A DNA stretch of 64,000 bases from NCBI RefSeq assembly GCF_019801605.1, contig NZ_JAHVIT010000001.1, forward strand, positions 1,674,001-1,738,000, in the 5' to 3' direction. The first letter of the stretch is position 1, and every line of letters starts with the position of its first letter. The notes below the pieces were generated by a model. It was not told the DNA's origin, did no database searches, and saw only the letters and a list, made by a program, of their open reading frames with translations. The position numbers were made by a program, and so were the translations under genes. This DNA is from Maritimibacter alkaliphilus. GTDB lineage: Bacteria > Pseudomonadota > Alphaproteobacteria > Rhodobacterales > Rhodobacteraceae. This document shows, piece by piece, positions 16,726-25,426 of this stretch.

Positions 16726-18060
16726 TTACCAGTTCTCTTTGAACCAGCGGACGGCCCGTTTCAGCGACCGCGCGGGGTAGCGATCGTGGGGCAAATCGAA
16801 GTCCCACCACTCGTCCTGCGGGTGCGCCGCAAAGAGGCACATCCCCACGGCAGAGGCGAATCCCGGTCCCGTGGCGGCCTGCGGCAGGCCATGGACGCGC
16901 AGCGGACGGCCAAGGCGGACCTGCTGGCCGAGGATTCGGCTGGCCAGCCCGTCGAGGCCGGGGATCTGGCTGGCGCCACCGGTCAGCACGATCTGCTGGC
17001 TCGGCAGGTGGTCGAAGCCCGCGGCGTCGAGGCGGTAGCGCACCTCTTCGAGGATCTCCTCGACGCGGGGGCGCATGATGCCGATCAGCTCGGCCCGGGT
17101 GACGGTGCGGCGGTCATGTTCCCAGTCGCCGGTCTCGCCGCCGATCTCGATCTGCTCGCGGTCGTCCATGCCGGTGGCGATGACGCCGCCGTAGAAGGTT
17201 TTCAGCCGTTCCGCGTTGGCCTGCGGGATCTGCAGCGCCATCGAGATGTCGCCGGTCACGTGATCGCCGCCCATGCGCACCGCGTCGGCATAGATCATGT
17301 GTTTCTTCATGAAGATCGAGATGCCGGTTGCCCCGCCCCCCATGTCGATGCAGGCCGCGCCCAGTTCCTGTTCGTCCTCCACCAGCGAGGCGATGCCGGT
17401 GACATAGGCCGAGGAAGCGATGCCCGCGAGTTCGAGGTCGCAGCGGTGGATGCAATGCACGAGGTTCTGCACCGCCGCCGCATCCACGGTCAGCATGTGC
17501 ATGTCGGTCGCCAGACGGTTGCCGATCTGGCCGCGCGGATCGGAGAGGCCCGAGCGGTGGTCGAGGGCGAAGTTCACCGGCTGCGCGTGGATCACCTCGC
17601 GCCCGCCGCCGAAGTCCGGCACCTCGCAGGCGGCCAGCACCCGGCTGACGTCCTGCTCGCTCACCATCTGCCCGGCCAGTTCAACTTCCCCGGCGAGGCC
17701 ATAGCTGCGCGGGCCTGCGCCCGAAAAACAGGCAATCACGTGGTCGACGCGGACCTTGGCCATCTTCTGGGCGGCCTGGATCGCGGTGCGGATCGCCTTT
17801 TCGGCCTCCTGCATCGCCTCCACCTCGCCGAAGCGCACACCGCGCGAACGGGTCGTGGCGGCACCGATCACCCGGAAACCCGCCTGCCCGGCCAGCGAGC
17901 CGACGCCATCCCCGGTGGTCACCCGCTCGGCATTGTCGAAGCGCAGCACCAGACAGGCGATCTTGGAGCTGCCCACGTCGAGGATCGCAACCACCCCGCG
18001 CTGCATCGCAGCGCGCCGCATGTTGCGCATCGCGCGCTGGCTCTCATAAAGATCCATCAT
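16726..18060 (-). CDS. ftsA: Cell division protein FtsA
   Basis: The actin-like protein that tethers FtsZ filaments to the membrane and helps recruit later divisome proteins. The product has 444 residues. The actin-fold phosphate loop is VVAILDVGSSKIACLV near the N-terminus. The SHS2 region follows, then AACIDMGGGATGIS (second phosphate loop) and LTGGASQIPGL (adenosine site). The C-terminal residues RSLKRAVRWFKENW form the amphipathic membrane-binding helix. Start and ftsQ stop overlap (TGATG), and two consecutive ATG codons (18060, 18057) follow a GGAGG inside ftsQ, so translation is coupled to ftsQ. Confidence 0.97.
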   Translation of the reverse strand: MMDLYESQRAMRNMRRAAMQRGVVAILDVGSSKIACLVLRFDNAERVTTGDGVGSLAGQAGFRVIGAATTRSRGVRFGEVEAMQEAEKAIRTAIQAAQKMAKVRVDHVIACFSGAGPRSYGLAGEVELAGQMVSEQDVSRVLAACEVPDFGGGREVIHAQPVNFALDHRSGLSDPRGQIGNRLATDMHMLTVDAAAVQNLVHCIHRCDLELAGIASSAYVTGIASLVEDEQELGAACIDMGGGATGISIFMKKHMIYADAVRMGGDHVTGDISMALQIPQANAERLKTFYGGVIATGMDDREQIEIGGETGDWEHDRRTVTRAELIGIMRPRVEEILEEVRYRLDAAGFDHLPSQQIVLTGGASQIPGLDGLASRILGQQVRLGRPLRVHGLPQAATGPGFASAVGMCLFAAHPQDEWWDFDLPHDRYPARSLKRAVRWFKENW

Positions 18061-18938
18061 CACTGTCCGGCCTCCACCAACATGTCCTTGCTCAGCCACC
18101 AATGGGCAACGGCGTCCTGGTTCATTCGGATCGTCGGGCGGGCGGCAAGCCGCATGTCCACCGACGACATATCCCGTGCGAAAAGCTGCTGCGCCTCGTC
18201 GAGCGCGATCACCCGCTCCAGCGCCTGCACCGGCTTGGTGACCGGCAGCAGCACCCGCTGTCCGCGGTCGAGGACCACGTCCCAGCGGCGCTCGCCGATC
18301 CGCACCAGACCGCGCAGGCGATCCTTCAGCGGGGCGGCGGCAGAAAGGATGCGCAGGGCTTCGGGCACCGCGTCACGGGCGCCCTCCCCCGCGATCAGCG
18401 GCAAGTCCTCGCGGGTGGCGCGGGTCGAGACCCCGCCCACCACCACGCCTTCGCGGTCCACCAGGTCCAGCCCGTCGCGAGAGCGCCACAGCACGACAGG
18501 CTGGCGCTCGATCACGTTGATCTGGAGGATGTTGCCCGCGCGGATGAAGAGGCTCACGTCCTTCACCGCCGGAAGTTCGAGGATCGTCCGCTGGAGCGTA
18601 TCGAGGTCGATGTCGAAGGAGGTCATCGGGAAGTCGAGCTGCGCGACCTCGCGGATGTCGGCTTCCACGTTGGCCGAGGCGCCTTCGACGGCCATCAGCT
18701 TGACCATGAACTCGGGGCGCATCTCGAACTTATTGCGCAGCTCATGCACCGCCAGCAGCACCTGGTCGCGGCGATCCTGATCGCCGAGATAGGCCGAGGT
18801 GGCGCCGAGCGTGACGAGGAAAGGAACACCCGCGCGCAGGAAGAGACGCACCGCCGGCGTCAGCATCAGCCGTTCGAGGCGGTAGGCCCAGAGGGAGGGT
18901 GCGGGATCGTGACGGGTGGGCCGGGTCAGCGGTGCCAT
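18060..18938 (-). CDS. ftsQ: Cell division protein FtsQ
   Basis: A bitopic divisome scaffold protein that bridges cytoplasmic and periplasmic division proteins. The product has 292 residues. A short cytoplasmic N-terminus (about 31 residues) leads to a single transmembrane helix at about 32-51. A POTRA domain follows (about 85-155, with VEADIREVAQ and LPAVKDVSLFI), then the beta domain with NVIERQPVVLWR and LVDREGVVV. The gene is normally preceded by ddlB in relatives; here the 248 bp upstream contain no ddl. It is translationally coupled to ftsA. Confidence 0.95.
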   Translation of the reverse strand: MAPLTRPTRHDPAPSLWAYRLERLMLTPAVRLFLRAGVPFLVTLGATSAYLGDQDRRDQVLLAVHELRNKFEMRPEFMVKLMAVEGASANVEADIREVAQLDFPMTSFDIDLDTLQRTILELPAVKDVSLFIRAGNILQINVIERQPVVLWRSRDGLDLVDREGVVVGGVSTRATREDLPLIAGEGARDAVPEALRILSAAAPLKDRLRGLVRIGERRWDVVLDRGQRVLLPVTKPVQALERVIALDEAQQLFARDMSSVDMRLAARPTIRMNQDAVAHWWLSKDMLVEAGQ

Positions 18939-19186
18939 GCGGCCCTCCGCGCATCAGGGGCAGACCCTTGGGCGCGGACGGACAGGATGCAGGCCGCTGC
19001 GCGGTGCATCCCCTTATCCCGATTGGCGTCGATCGCGCGAGTTGCAGCGCGCCACGCAAAGCGTGCGCCTGACTCGTTCACTGCCGCCACGTCGGGGTTT
19101 GTCCTGCTCGACGAACCCAAATCCGTGCCTCAAGTCCTCGGGCCATTTTCGGCCCTTGTTGATTTTTCTTATCGTACTGCCTGCGG
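18939..19186. other. Gap between ftsQ and murB lacking ddl
   Basis: These 248 bp occupy the place where a D-Ala-D-Ala ligase gene is usual. I find no ligase motif or plausible gene in either strand. A short hairpin GGGCC/GGCCC at 19140-19155 is followed by TTGTTGATTTTTC on the + strand, which has no + gene upstream. The ftsQ promoter should lie here. Confidence 0.6.
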
Positions 19187-20131
19187 TCAGTCGCCGGGTC
19201 TGTCGCCCTTGGCTTCACCTATCCGCATGATTTCCCACTCTAGCTGCAAACCGCTGGTTTGGAAAACCCTTTTTCGCACTTCCTCCCCCAGCTCTTCCAG
19301 ATCCGAGGCCGTCGCTGCCCCGGTATTGATCAGGAAGTTGGAGTGTTTCTCGCTCATCTGCGCGCCGCCGATCATGGCCCCGCGCATGCCGGCGTCGTCG
19401 ATCAGTTTCCACGCCTTGAGGTCATGCACATCGTCCGCCCGCCCGGTCGAGGAAAAGCCCGCCGGGTTGCGGAAGGTCGAGCCCGCAGTGCGGTCCTTGG
19501 TGGGCTGGGTCGCGTCGCGCTTGGCCAGCTGCTCGTCCATCCGCGCGGCCAGTTCCGCCGGGTCGCCCGCAGGCCCTTCCAGCAGAACCTCGGTCAGCAC
19601 CCAGCCCTCAGGCAGCGCGCTCTGACGGTACTGGAAGGCCAGGTCTTCGCCGCTCAGCGTCACGACCTCGCCCGCCCGCGTCACGGCGCGGGCCGAGACG
19701 AAGGCGTCCTTCGTATAGGTGCCGTAGCAGCCCGCGTTCATCCGCACCGCGCCCCCGATGGCGCCGGGGATGGTACGCAGGAAGGTCAGGTCCACGCCCG
19801 CCTCAGCCGCGCGCCGGGCCACGTGGGCATCCAGTGCCGCCGCCCCGGCCGTCACCCGGGTGCCGTCAGCCACGATACCGTTGAACCCGCGCCCCAGCCG
19901 GATCACCACGCCACGCAGTCCGCCGTCGCGCACGATCAGGTTGCTGCCCACCCCCATGGGAAAGACGGGCACCTCGGGGTCGAGCTGGCGCAGGAAATCG
20001 GCAAGGTCGTCCTCGTCCGCGGGCTGGAACAGCCAGTCCGCCGGGCCGCCCACCCGCAGCCACGTCAGGTCCGCCATGGCACGGTCGGCGCTCAGCCGGC
20101 CTCGGGTCTCGATCTGGTCTGGACGGGCCAT
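19187..20131 (-). CDS. murB: UDP-N-acetylenolpyruvoylglucosamine reductase MurB
   Basis: An FAD enzyme that reduces UDP-GlcNAc-enolpyruvate to UDP-MurNAc with NADPH, in the cytoplasm. The product has 314 residues. The PCMH FAD domain contains [14 protein letters not shown], the FAD-contact [12 protein letters not shown] and [19 protein letters not shown]. The catalytic Ser lies in [11 protein letters not shown], and the C-terminus has [14 protein letters not shown]. The shorter type-II-like layout is typical of this lineage. It starts 67 bp after the DUF2484 pair in the same direction. Confidence 0.97.
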   Translation of the reverse strand: MARPDQIETRGRLSADRAMADLTWLRVGGPADWLFQPADEDDLADFLRQLDPEVPVFPMGVGSNLIVRDGGLRGVVIRLGRGFNGIVADGTRVTAGAAALDAHVARRAAEAGVDLTFLRTIPGAIGGAVRMNAGCYGTYTKDAFVSARAVTRAGEVVTLSGEDLAFQYRQSALPEGWVLTEVLLEGPAGDPAELAARMDEQLAKRDATQPTKDRTAGSTFRNPAGFSSTGRADDVHDLKAWKLIDDAGMRGAMIGGAQMSEKHSNFLINTGAATASDLEELGEEVRKRVFQTSGLQLEWEIMRIGEAKGDRPGD

Positions 20132-20198
20132 GGTCTCTCCTGCGGCTTGGGGATCGCAGGGCTAGGTAGCGCCCTGCCCCCGCCATGGCAAGCCGAGC

Positions 20199-20438
20199 CT
20201 AGCGTGCCGTCAGCCAGCGGAAGAGATGGATCACCGGCCAGCGGAAGACCGAGAGCCCGCAGACAAGGAGCACCAGCCCCCAGACCCAGCCGTCGCGCAG
20301 CAGCACCCAGAGCAGCAGCGGCACGAAGACCGCCATCAGCGCATAGGCCCGGGTCCAGTGGTTGTCGCGCGAGGGGATCATCCCCGCCACCGCCGCCGCC
20401 AGCACCCAGAGGCAGGCCGCCACCAGCGCCGGGCTCAT
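20199..20438 (-). CDS. DUF2484 membrane protein, second tandem copy
   Basis: A 79-residue protein of the DUF2484 family, a small membrane protein found near murB in Rhodobacteraceae; function unknown. Two or three hydrophobic segments are seen: ALVAACLWVLAAAVAGM, AYALMAVFVPLLLWVLL and VWGLVLLVCGLSVF. It ends in FRWPVIHLFRWLTAR. The start (MSPALVAACLWVLAA) overlaps the stop of the other copy by 4 bp (ATGA), so the two are translated together. It matches its neighbour in length and pattern (cLWVLAAA near the start, LSVFRxPxxxL near the end), so the pair looks like a tandem duplication that has since diverged. Confidence 0.85.
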   Translation of the reverse strand: MSPALVAACLWVLAAAVAGMIPSRDNHWTRAYALMAVFVPLLLWVLLRDGWVWGLVLLVCGLSVFRWPVIHLFRWLTAR

Positions 20439-20674
20439 TCCACCGATCCCCTGCGGTTCATCAGGTAGAAGAGCGGCCGCCGGAAGACCGAGAGCACAGC
20501 GATCAGCGCCACCAGCGCCATGCCCGCCCCATGGGCCCGCCCGATGAGGACGAGGATCGCGAGGGCACAGAGGATCAGGGCCAGCCCCGGCCAGCGTTGC
20601 AGCCGCATCGGCAGCAGCGCCACGAGCGCGGCGGCCAGCACCCAGAAACAGGCCAGTATCCAAGGAAGGCTCAT
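20435..20674 (-). CDS. DUF2484 membrane protein, first tandem copy
   Basis: A 79-residue DUF2484 family protein with hydrophobic segments PWILACFWVLAAALVALL, LALILCALAILVLI and GMALVALIAVLSVF, ending in FRRPLFYLMNRRG. The start at 20674 (MSLPWILACFWVLAAALV) follows a GAGG 8 nt upstream; MRSR at 20686 is possible. It precedes its paralogue with a 4-bp overlap and both lie upstream of murB. The Arg/Pro-containing end after the last helix is shared by both copies. The role is unknown; placement next to cell-wall genes suggests an envelope function (inference). Confidence 0.85.
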   Translation of the reverse strand: MSLPWILACFWVLAAALVALLPMRLQRWPGLALILCALAILVLIGRAHGAGMALVALIAVLSVFRRPLFYLMNRRGSVE

Positions 20675-20875
20675 GCGGGACCTCATGCTCGTTCGGCAAA
20701 CTTTCCGCCTGCCGGGCCAGTCTGGCAAGCGCCCGATCCCGCTGCGCATGACTTTTCAGCAGGCAGGGACGCAAAAGCACCAGACCGCCCGCGCCGCCCC
20801 TCGGTCCGGCAGGCGCCTCATGCTAGGCTCCCCCCATTGCCGACCCGATCCGATTTCACACAGAGAGGTTTCCCG

Positions 20876-21163
20876 ATGCGCGTCATTCAGACCCTTGCCG
20901 CCGCCCTGCTTCTTGCCGCGCCGGCGCAGGCCTATGCCCCCGATGTCTTTGCCGTCTGCCACCTCGATCCGAACGGCGACAACTTCCTTGCCCTGCGCAG
21001 TGGTCCGGGATCGAGCCACCCGATGCAGGCCAAGCTGGGCCCCGGCACCAAGGTCTGGGACTGGGAGCGGCGCGGCAAGTGGTACAAGGTGTCGGTCGGC
21101 GGAGTGAACGGACCCGAGGGCTGGGTCTACGCCGACTATCTCTGCCTGATCGAGGACCATTGA
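20876..21163 (+). CDS. Secreted bacterial SH3-like domain protein
   Basis: A 95-residue exported protein. The signal peptide is MRVIQTLAAALLLAAPAQA (cleavage after AQA, about residue 19). The mature part is a single SH3b domain: FLALRSGPGSSHPMQAKLGPGTKVW, then WYKVSV and GWVYADYL. Two Cys (CHLDPNG and YLCLIED) may form a disulfide. Bacterial SH3 domains commonly bind peptidoglycan or peptide stems, so a wall-binding role is plausible but unproven. The ribosome site AGAGAGG is 7 nt before the ATG. It lies on the strand opposite to the dcw genes, between murC and the DUF2484 pair, and shares a bidirectional terminator with murC. Confidence 0.88.
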   Translation: MRVIQTLAAALLLAAPAQAYAPDVFAVCHLDPNGDNFLALRSGPGSSHPMQAKLGPGTKVWDWERRGKWYKVSVGGVNGPEGWVYADYLCLIEDH

Positions 21164-21166
21164 AAA

Positions 21167-21185
21167 AGGGGCCCCGCGGGCCCCT
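21167..21185. terminator. Bidirectional terminator between SH3 gene and murC
   Basis: An 8-bp stem AGGGGCCC (21167-21174) / GGGCCCCT (21178-21185), flanked by CCTCCTTT on the + side and TTTTT on the - side, between two converging genes. Confidence 0.88.
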
Positions 21186-21214
21186 CCTCCTTTGCCGGAC
21201 GACGCCCTGAGGCG

Positions 21215-22624
21215 TTACTCCACCGGTTCCTCGGCCAGCCGTTTCGGCAGGTTGTTGGCCCAGGTCGAGATCGTGCCGGCGCCGAGGCAGACCACCATGT
21301 CGCCGGGCCGGGCCTGTTCGCGCACCAGCCGCACGAGGTCATCCTCGCCGGTCACTGCGCGGGCGTGGCGATGGCCATGGGCGATCAGCCCGTGCACGAG
21401 GTCCTCGCGGGTCGCGCCGGGGATCGGGTCCTCGCCCGCGGCATAGACCTCGCCGATGGCGACCACGTCGGCCTCGTTGAAACAGGCGCAGAAATCATCG
21501 AAGAGCGAATGCAGCCGGGAGTAGCGGTGCGGCTGGTGGACCGCGATGACACGGCCCTCGGTCGCCTGGCGGGCGGCCTTCAGCACGGCGGCGATCTCCA
21601 CCGGGTGGTGGCCGTAGTCGTCGATCACCGTGACGCCGTTGACCTCGCCCACCTTGGTGAAGCGCCGGTTCACACCGCCGAAGGCCGCAAGGGCCGCGCG
21701 GATCTCCTCGCCCTTCATGCCGAGGTGCCGGGCCACGGCCACGGCCGACAGCGCGTTCGAGACGTTGTGATCGCCGGGCATCGGCAGGGTGCAGCCCTCG
21801 ATCTTCATGTCCTCGGCCTGCAGCAGGATGTCGAAATGGGCGATGCCCTTCTCGTAGTGCAGGTTGGTCGCGCGGACATCGGCCTGCGCGTTGAAACCAT
21901 AGGTGGTCACGCGGCGGTCGGTGATCTTGCCCACCAGCGCCTGCACCTCCGGGTGGTCGGTGCAGCAGACGGCTAGCCCGTAGAAGGGAATGTTCGACAC
22001 GAAGTCGAGGAAGCCCTTGCGCAGCCCCTCGATGGTGCCCCAGTGCTCCATATGCTCCGGGTCGATATTGGTGACGATGGCGATCGTGGCCGGCAGGCGG
22101 TTGAAGGTGCCGTCGCTCTCGTCGGCCTCCACCACCATCCATTCGCCCAGACCGACCCGCGCGTTGGAGCCATAGGCGTGGATGATCCCGCCGTTCACCA
22201 CCGTGGGGTCGAATTTGCCCGCGTCCAGCAGCGTCGCCACCATGGTGGTGGTCGTCGTCTTGCCGTGGGTGCCCGCGACGGCGATGTTGGATTTCAGCCG
22301 CATCAACTCGGCCAACATCTCGGCCCGGCGCACAACGGGCAGCCCCCGGCGGCGGGCCTCGTCCAGCTCGGGGTTGCCCGGCTTGATGGCGGAGGAGATC
22401 ACGACGACCTGCGCCTCCTCGAGGTTCTCGGCCCGTTGGCCCTCGAAGACATGGGCGCCGAGGTCCTTCAGCCGGTCGGTGATCTTGGAGGCCTTCAGAT
22501 CGCTGCCCTGCACCACGTAGCCGTGGTTCAGCAGGACCTCCGCGATGCCGGACATGCCGATGCCGCCGATGCCCACGAAATGGATGGGGCCCACGTCTCC
22601 GGGAAGTTTCGTCGCTGCGTTCAC
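21215..22624 (-). CDS. murC: UDP-N-acetylmuramate-L-alanine ligase MurC
   Basis: An ATP-dependent ligase that adds the first amino acid to UDP-MurNAc. The product has 469 residues. The N-terminal Rossmann domain has [17 protein letters not shown]. The central ATP-binding loop GTHGKT is at 118-123. Then come [35 protein letters not shown] (Mur ligase signature) and a C-terminal domain with [14 protein letters not shown] and HQPHRYSR. The start overlaps the murG stop by 4 bp. With ftsW-murG-murC it forms one tight operon, closed by the bidirectional hairpin downstream. Confidence 0.98.
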   Translation of the reverse strand: MNAATKLPGDVGPIHFVGIGGIGMSGIAEVLLNHGYVVQGSDLKASKITDRLKDLGAHVFEGQRAENLEEAQVVVISSAIKPGNPELDEARRRGLPVVRRAEMLAELMRLKSNIAVAGTHGKTTTTTMVATLLDAGKFDPTVVNGGIIHAYGSNARVGLGEWMVVEADESDGTFNRLPATIAIVTNIDPEHMEHWGTIEGLRKGFLDFVSNIPFYGLAVCCTDHPEVQALVGKITDRRVTTYGFNAQADVRATNLHYEKGIAHFDILLQAEDMKIEGCTLPMPGDHNVSNALSAVAVARHLGMKGEEIRAALAAFGGVNRRFTKVGEVNGVTVIDDYGHHPVEIAAVLKAARQATEGRVIAVHQPHRYSRLHSLFDDFCACFNEADVVAIGEVYAAGEDPIPGATREDLVHGLIAHGHRHARAVTGEDDLVRLVREQARPGDMVVCLGAGTISTWANNLPKRLAEEPVE

Positions 22625-23739
22625 GTCGTCTCCTTTTCCGTCAGTTCGCCCGCCGCCAGCGCTGCAACCATGTCGGCCAGCGTCTCCGCCGCCTCGGGCT
22701 TGCCGAGGGAGAGCGCGGCCCGCGCCATCTGCAGTGCGCCCTCGGGGCTGTCCAGTACCAGTGCGATCTGGTCCGCAAGAGTGCCCGCGTCAAGTTTGCT
22801 CTCGGGCAGGAGGATCGCCGCGCCGGCCTCGACCATGCCCTTGGCATTCGCGGTCTGCTCGTCCCGGATCGCCGCGGCCAGCGGCACGAGGATCGCCGGG
22901 CGGCCGATCACGGTCAGGTCCGCCACGGTCGAGGCCCCCGCGCGGGTGACCACCAGTTGGGCCTCGCTCATGCGGCGCGGGACATCGTCGAAGAAGGGTT
23001 TCACCTCTGCGCTGATGCCGGCCTCGGTGTAGAACTCGGCCACGCGGGCCATGTCCTCGGGGCGGGCCTGATGGGCCACGCGCACGTGCTGGCGCAGGTG
23101 GTCGGGCAGCAGCGAGATCGCCTCCGGCACCCGGTCGGAGAGGATGCGCGCACCCTGCGAGCCTCCCATGACGAGCAGCGAGAGCGGGTAGTCCCCGGGC
23201 GGAATGTATCCGGCACCGGCCCGTTCACGGATCGCCGCGCGCACCGGGTTGCCGACGTGGTAGCCCTGCACGCCCTCGGGCAGTTCGGTCGGCCAGGTGC
23301 CGCAGGCCACCGCCGCGACGCGCTTGGCAAAGAGCTGGTTCACGCGCCCCAGCACGCCGTTCTGTTCGTGGATCATCCGTGGCAGGCCGAGGATCGTGGC
23401 CGCCGCCACCGCCGGGATCGCCGGGTAGCCGCCGAAGCCCACCACCGCGGCCGGCTTCTCGCGCTGCATGCGCAGCACGGCCGAGGAGATGCCCCCCGCG
23501 ATCCGGAAGGGCACCAGTGCCTTGGCCGCCACCCCGCCGCGCGCGAAGGTGGCCGAGGCCACCTCCTCCACCGCGACCGCCTCGGGGAAGCCGCCGGTGT
23601 AGCGCGCGCCGCGGGCGTCGGTCGAGAGCCGCACCCGCCAGCCGCGGGCCAGCATTTCCTCCGCGAGGGCCTGCGCCGGGAACATGTGCCCGCCGGTGCC
23701 CCCCGCCGCGATGATCAGCAGCGGTGCTGTCTCACTCAT
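22621..23739 (-). CDS. murG: Lipid II synthase MurG
   Basis: A membrane-associated GT-B glycosyltransferase that transfers GlcNAc from UDP-GlcNAc to lipid I, giving lipid II. The product has 372 residues. The N-terminal glycine-rich loop [14 protein letters not shown] (GGTGGH at 13-18) and [13 protein letters not shown] are diagnostic, as are the second loop [13 protein letters not shown] and the C-domain [25 protein letters not shown]. The start overlaps the ftsW stop by 4 bp (ATGA) and the stop overlaps murC by 4 bp, so all three are translationally coupled. Confidence 0.98.
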   Translation of the reverse strand: MSETAPLLIIAAGGTGGHMFPAQALAEEMLARGWRVRLSTDARGARYTGGFPEAVAVEEVASATFARGGVAAKALVPFRIAGGISSAVLRMQREKPAAVVGFGGYPAIPAVAAATILGLPRMIHEQNGVLGRVNQLFAKRVAAVACGTWPTELPEGVQGYHVGNPVRAAIRERAGAGYIPPGDYPLSLLVMGGSQGARILSDRVPEAISLLPDHLRQHVRVAHQARPEDMARVAEFYTEAGISAEVKPFFDDVPRRMSEAQLVVTRAGASTVADLTVIGRPAILVPLAAAIRDEQTANAKGMVEAGAAILLPESKLDAGTLADQIALVLDSPEGALQMARAALSLGKPEAAETLADMVAALAAGELTEKETT

Positions 23740-24902
23740 CGCGTGCGCCCCGCGAGGATATCGCCGATCTCGCCCTGGGGCCGCGACCGGGTGAAGGCCA
23801 GCAGCATGCCGACCGCGACGCCGCTCGCGATGACGGAAGAACCGCCGTAGCTCACGAAGGGCAGCGTCATGCCCTTGGCGGGCAGCAGCCGCACGGCCAC
23901 GCCCATGTTGATCATCGCCTGCACGGCGAACATGGCGGCGAGCCCCGTGCCGGCCAGCCGGATGAAGGGATCGCGTTCGCGCATCAGCCGCAACAGCGAC
24001 CGCACCACGACCGAGGTATAGAGCGCGATGATCACCAGCACGAGGATCAGCCCGTATTCCTCTGCCGCCACCGCGATGATGAAGTCGGTATGGGCATCAG
24101 GCAGCGACCACTTGACCGAGCCCTCGCCGACGCCGACGCCGAAGAAACCGCCCTCGCGGATCGCGTCGGTGGCATAGCCCAGCTGGGTGCGCGGATCGAC
24201 ATCGGGGCTCAGGAAGCCGTCAATCCGGCGCGCGAAGTGTTCCGAGTTGTGGTAGGCGAAGGTGCCCGCGGCGACCACGGCGCCCGCCATGCCCACCAGC
24301 AGGGTCAGCGGCGCACCGGCCACGAAATACATGACGCCCCAGCCGAAGAGGATCAGCGCCGACTGGCCGAAGTCCGGCTGCATCGCCAGCATGAAGACGA
24401 TGACCACGGTCAGCCCGAAGGACCAGAGCCGTCCCGGCGGGCCGTTGATCTCCTGGGCGGCGGCCATCATCCAGGCGCAGGTCACCACGAAGACGGGTTT
24501 CAGGAATTCCGAGGGCTGCACCGAGGCGAAGCCCAGCGAGTACCACCGCACCGCGCCCTTGCCGAAGTCGGTCCCGAAGACCGGCAGGAAGAGCAGCGCG
24601 AGGAAACAACCCGCGAAGCCCAGCACCGCGAGGCGGCGCACCAGCTGCGGCGGCATCATCGAGGTGACCATCATCGCCACCATCGCCATCGCCCCGAAGA
24701 GCGCCTGCCGCTGCACGTAGTGGAACGGCTGGAAGCCGTTCTTCTCTGCCAGCGGGGGCGAGGCGGCGAAGCCCAGCAAGAGCCCCACGCCAAAGAGCAT
24801 GAGGATGCAGGACATGGTCCACTTGTCGACCGTCCGCCACCATTTAGGGAGTATCGGTTCGCCTTCCCGCACGGGGAGCGCACCATAGACCATTTCCGTC
24901 AT
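23736..24902 (-). CDS. ftsW: SEDS peptidoglycan polymerase FtsW
   Basis: A polytopic SEDS-family glycosyltransferase that polymerises lipid II at the septum with its partner class B PBP. The product has 388 residues. About ten hydrophobic helices are seen. Conserved SEDS features are [59 protein letters not shown] and the C-terminal [15 protein letters not shown]. The frame is open far upstream through the intergenic repeats, but [16 protein letters not shown] at 24902 is the sensible start. It heads the ftsW-murG-murC operon. Confidence 0.96.
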   Translation of the reverse strand: MTEMVYGALPVREGEPILPKWWRTVDKWTMSCILMLFGVGLLLGFAASPPLAEKNGFQPFHYVQRQALFGAMAMVAMMVTSMMPPQLVRRLAVLGFAGCFLALLFLPVFGTDFGKGAVRWYSLGFASVQPSEFLKPVFVVTCAWMMAAAQEINGPPGRLWSFGLTVVIVFMLAMQPDFGQSALILFGWGVMYFVAGAPLTLLVGMAGAVVAAGTFAYHNSEHFARRIDGFLSPDVDPRTQLGYATDAIREGGFFGVGVGEGSVKWSLPDAHTDFIIAVAAEEYGLILVLVIIALYTSVVVRSLLRLMRERDPFIRLAGTGLAAMFAVQAMINMGVAVRLLPAKGMTLPFVSYGGSSVIASGVAVGMLLAFTRSRPQGEIGDILAGRTR

Positions 24903-25092
24903 GGGTAAATCTGCCGCTTCTGCCTCTGATCCGCCCCTTTTCGGGGTCTGATAGGCAAGTCTAGCCTTTTTCCCCCTCTCGCGCCAGACAGAATGCCACG
25001 CCCCGGCGCCCCTCCGCCCGGTCCCGCCCCGCTCCTCCGCCCGCCTCTCACCCCGCTCCTGCGCCCGCCCCCTCGCGCGCGCGGCGCCCCGC

Positions 25093-25157
25093 CTTTCATC
25101 TTTCCCCAAATACCTCCGGGGGAGTCCGTGCACCGCACGGACGGGGGCAGCGCCCCC
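25093..25157 (-). repeat. Intergenic mosaic repeat (GTATTT-GGAAAGATGAAAG type)
   Basis: Read on the - strand: a GGGGGC/GCCCCC hairpin (25143-25157), an 8-bp hairpin GTCCGTGC/GCACGGAC (25124-25142), then CCCCCGGAG and a tail at 25113-25093 ending in GGGGAAAGATGAAAG. The tail matches 61427-61447 at 19 of 21 positions. Confidence 0.75.
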
Positions 25158-25210
25158 TTGCCTCCCTCTCCTGCCCACAGGCCATACCGCAGCGCCGCCG
25201 CCCCCTCCCC

Positions 25211-25264
25211 GCTGCCCGGAATTTTCAAAAATTCCGGACCGGAAAATTCGAATTTTCCGGCAGC
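25211..25264. repeat. Paired AT-rich palindromes in a GC outer stem, copy 1
   Basis: The outer arms GCTGCC (25211-25216) and GGCAGC (25259-25264) enclose two hairpins: CCGGAATTTT-ca-AAAATTCCGG, and a 22-bp perfect palindrome centred on TTCGAA with CCGG ends. The first 31 bases are identical to 35170-35200. Confidence 0.85.
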
Positions 25265-25320
25265 CGCGCACCCTCCTCCGCACTGCGCAGGGCAGACAAA
25301 CTCCCCCGCCCCCCGCGCAT

Positions 25321-25367
25321 CCAAAATTCTTCGAAGAATTCTGCCAAGAATTTTCGAAAAATCTTGG
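25321..25367. repeat. Related AT-rich palindromes
   Basis: A 16-bp palindrome AATTCTTCGAAGAATT and, at 25344-25367, a 24-nt near-palindrome from CCAAGA to TCTTGG centred on TTTTCGAAAA (one mismatch per arm). They resemble the paired-palindrome element 60 bp upstream. Confidence 0.7.
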
Positions 25368-25426
25368 GTGTCCCCCGCCCCCGTGCCCCCTTGCCAAACC
25401 CGGGCCAAGGCGGCATCCCCGCGGCC

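Larger units (their letters stand above)
24903..25426. other. 524-bp intergenic repeat region
   Basis: Between the divergent ftsW (-) and flavoprotein (+) genes there is no credible gene. The region holds a mosaic repeat at 25093-25157, an AT-palindrome pair at 25211-25264 and further AT-rich palindromes at 25321-25367. Promoters for ftsW and the flavoprotein gene must lie here, but I could not place them. Confidence 0.75.

Noticed and set aside
19140-19167. + strand terminator in the ftsQ-murB gap
   Set aside because: The stem is only 5 bp and the T-run starts several bases later, so it is too weak to call.
19259-20875. Long + frame leading into the SH3 gene
   Set aside because: It is antisense to murB and DUF2484 and ends in a signal peptide with its own ribosome site at 20876.
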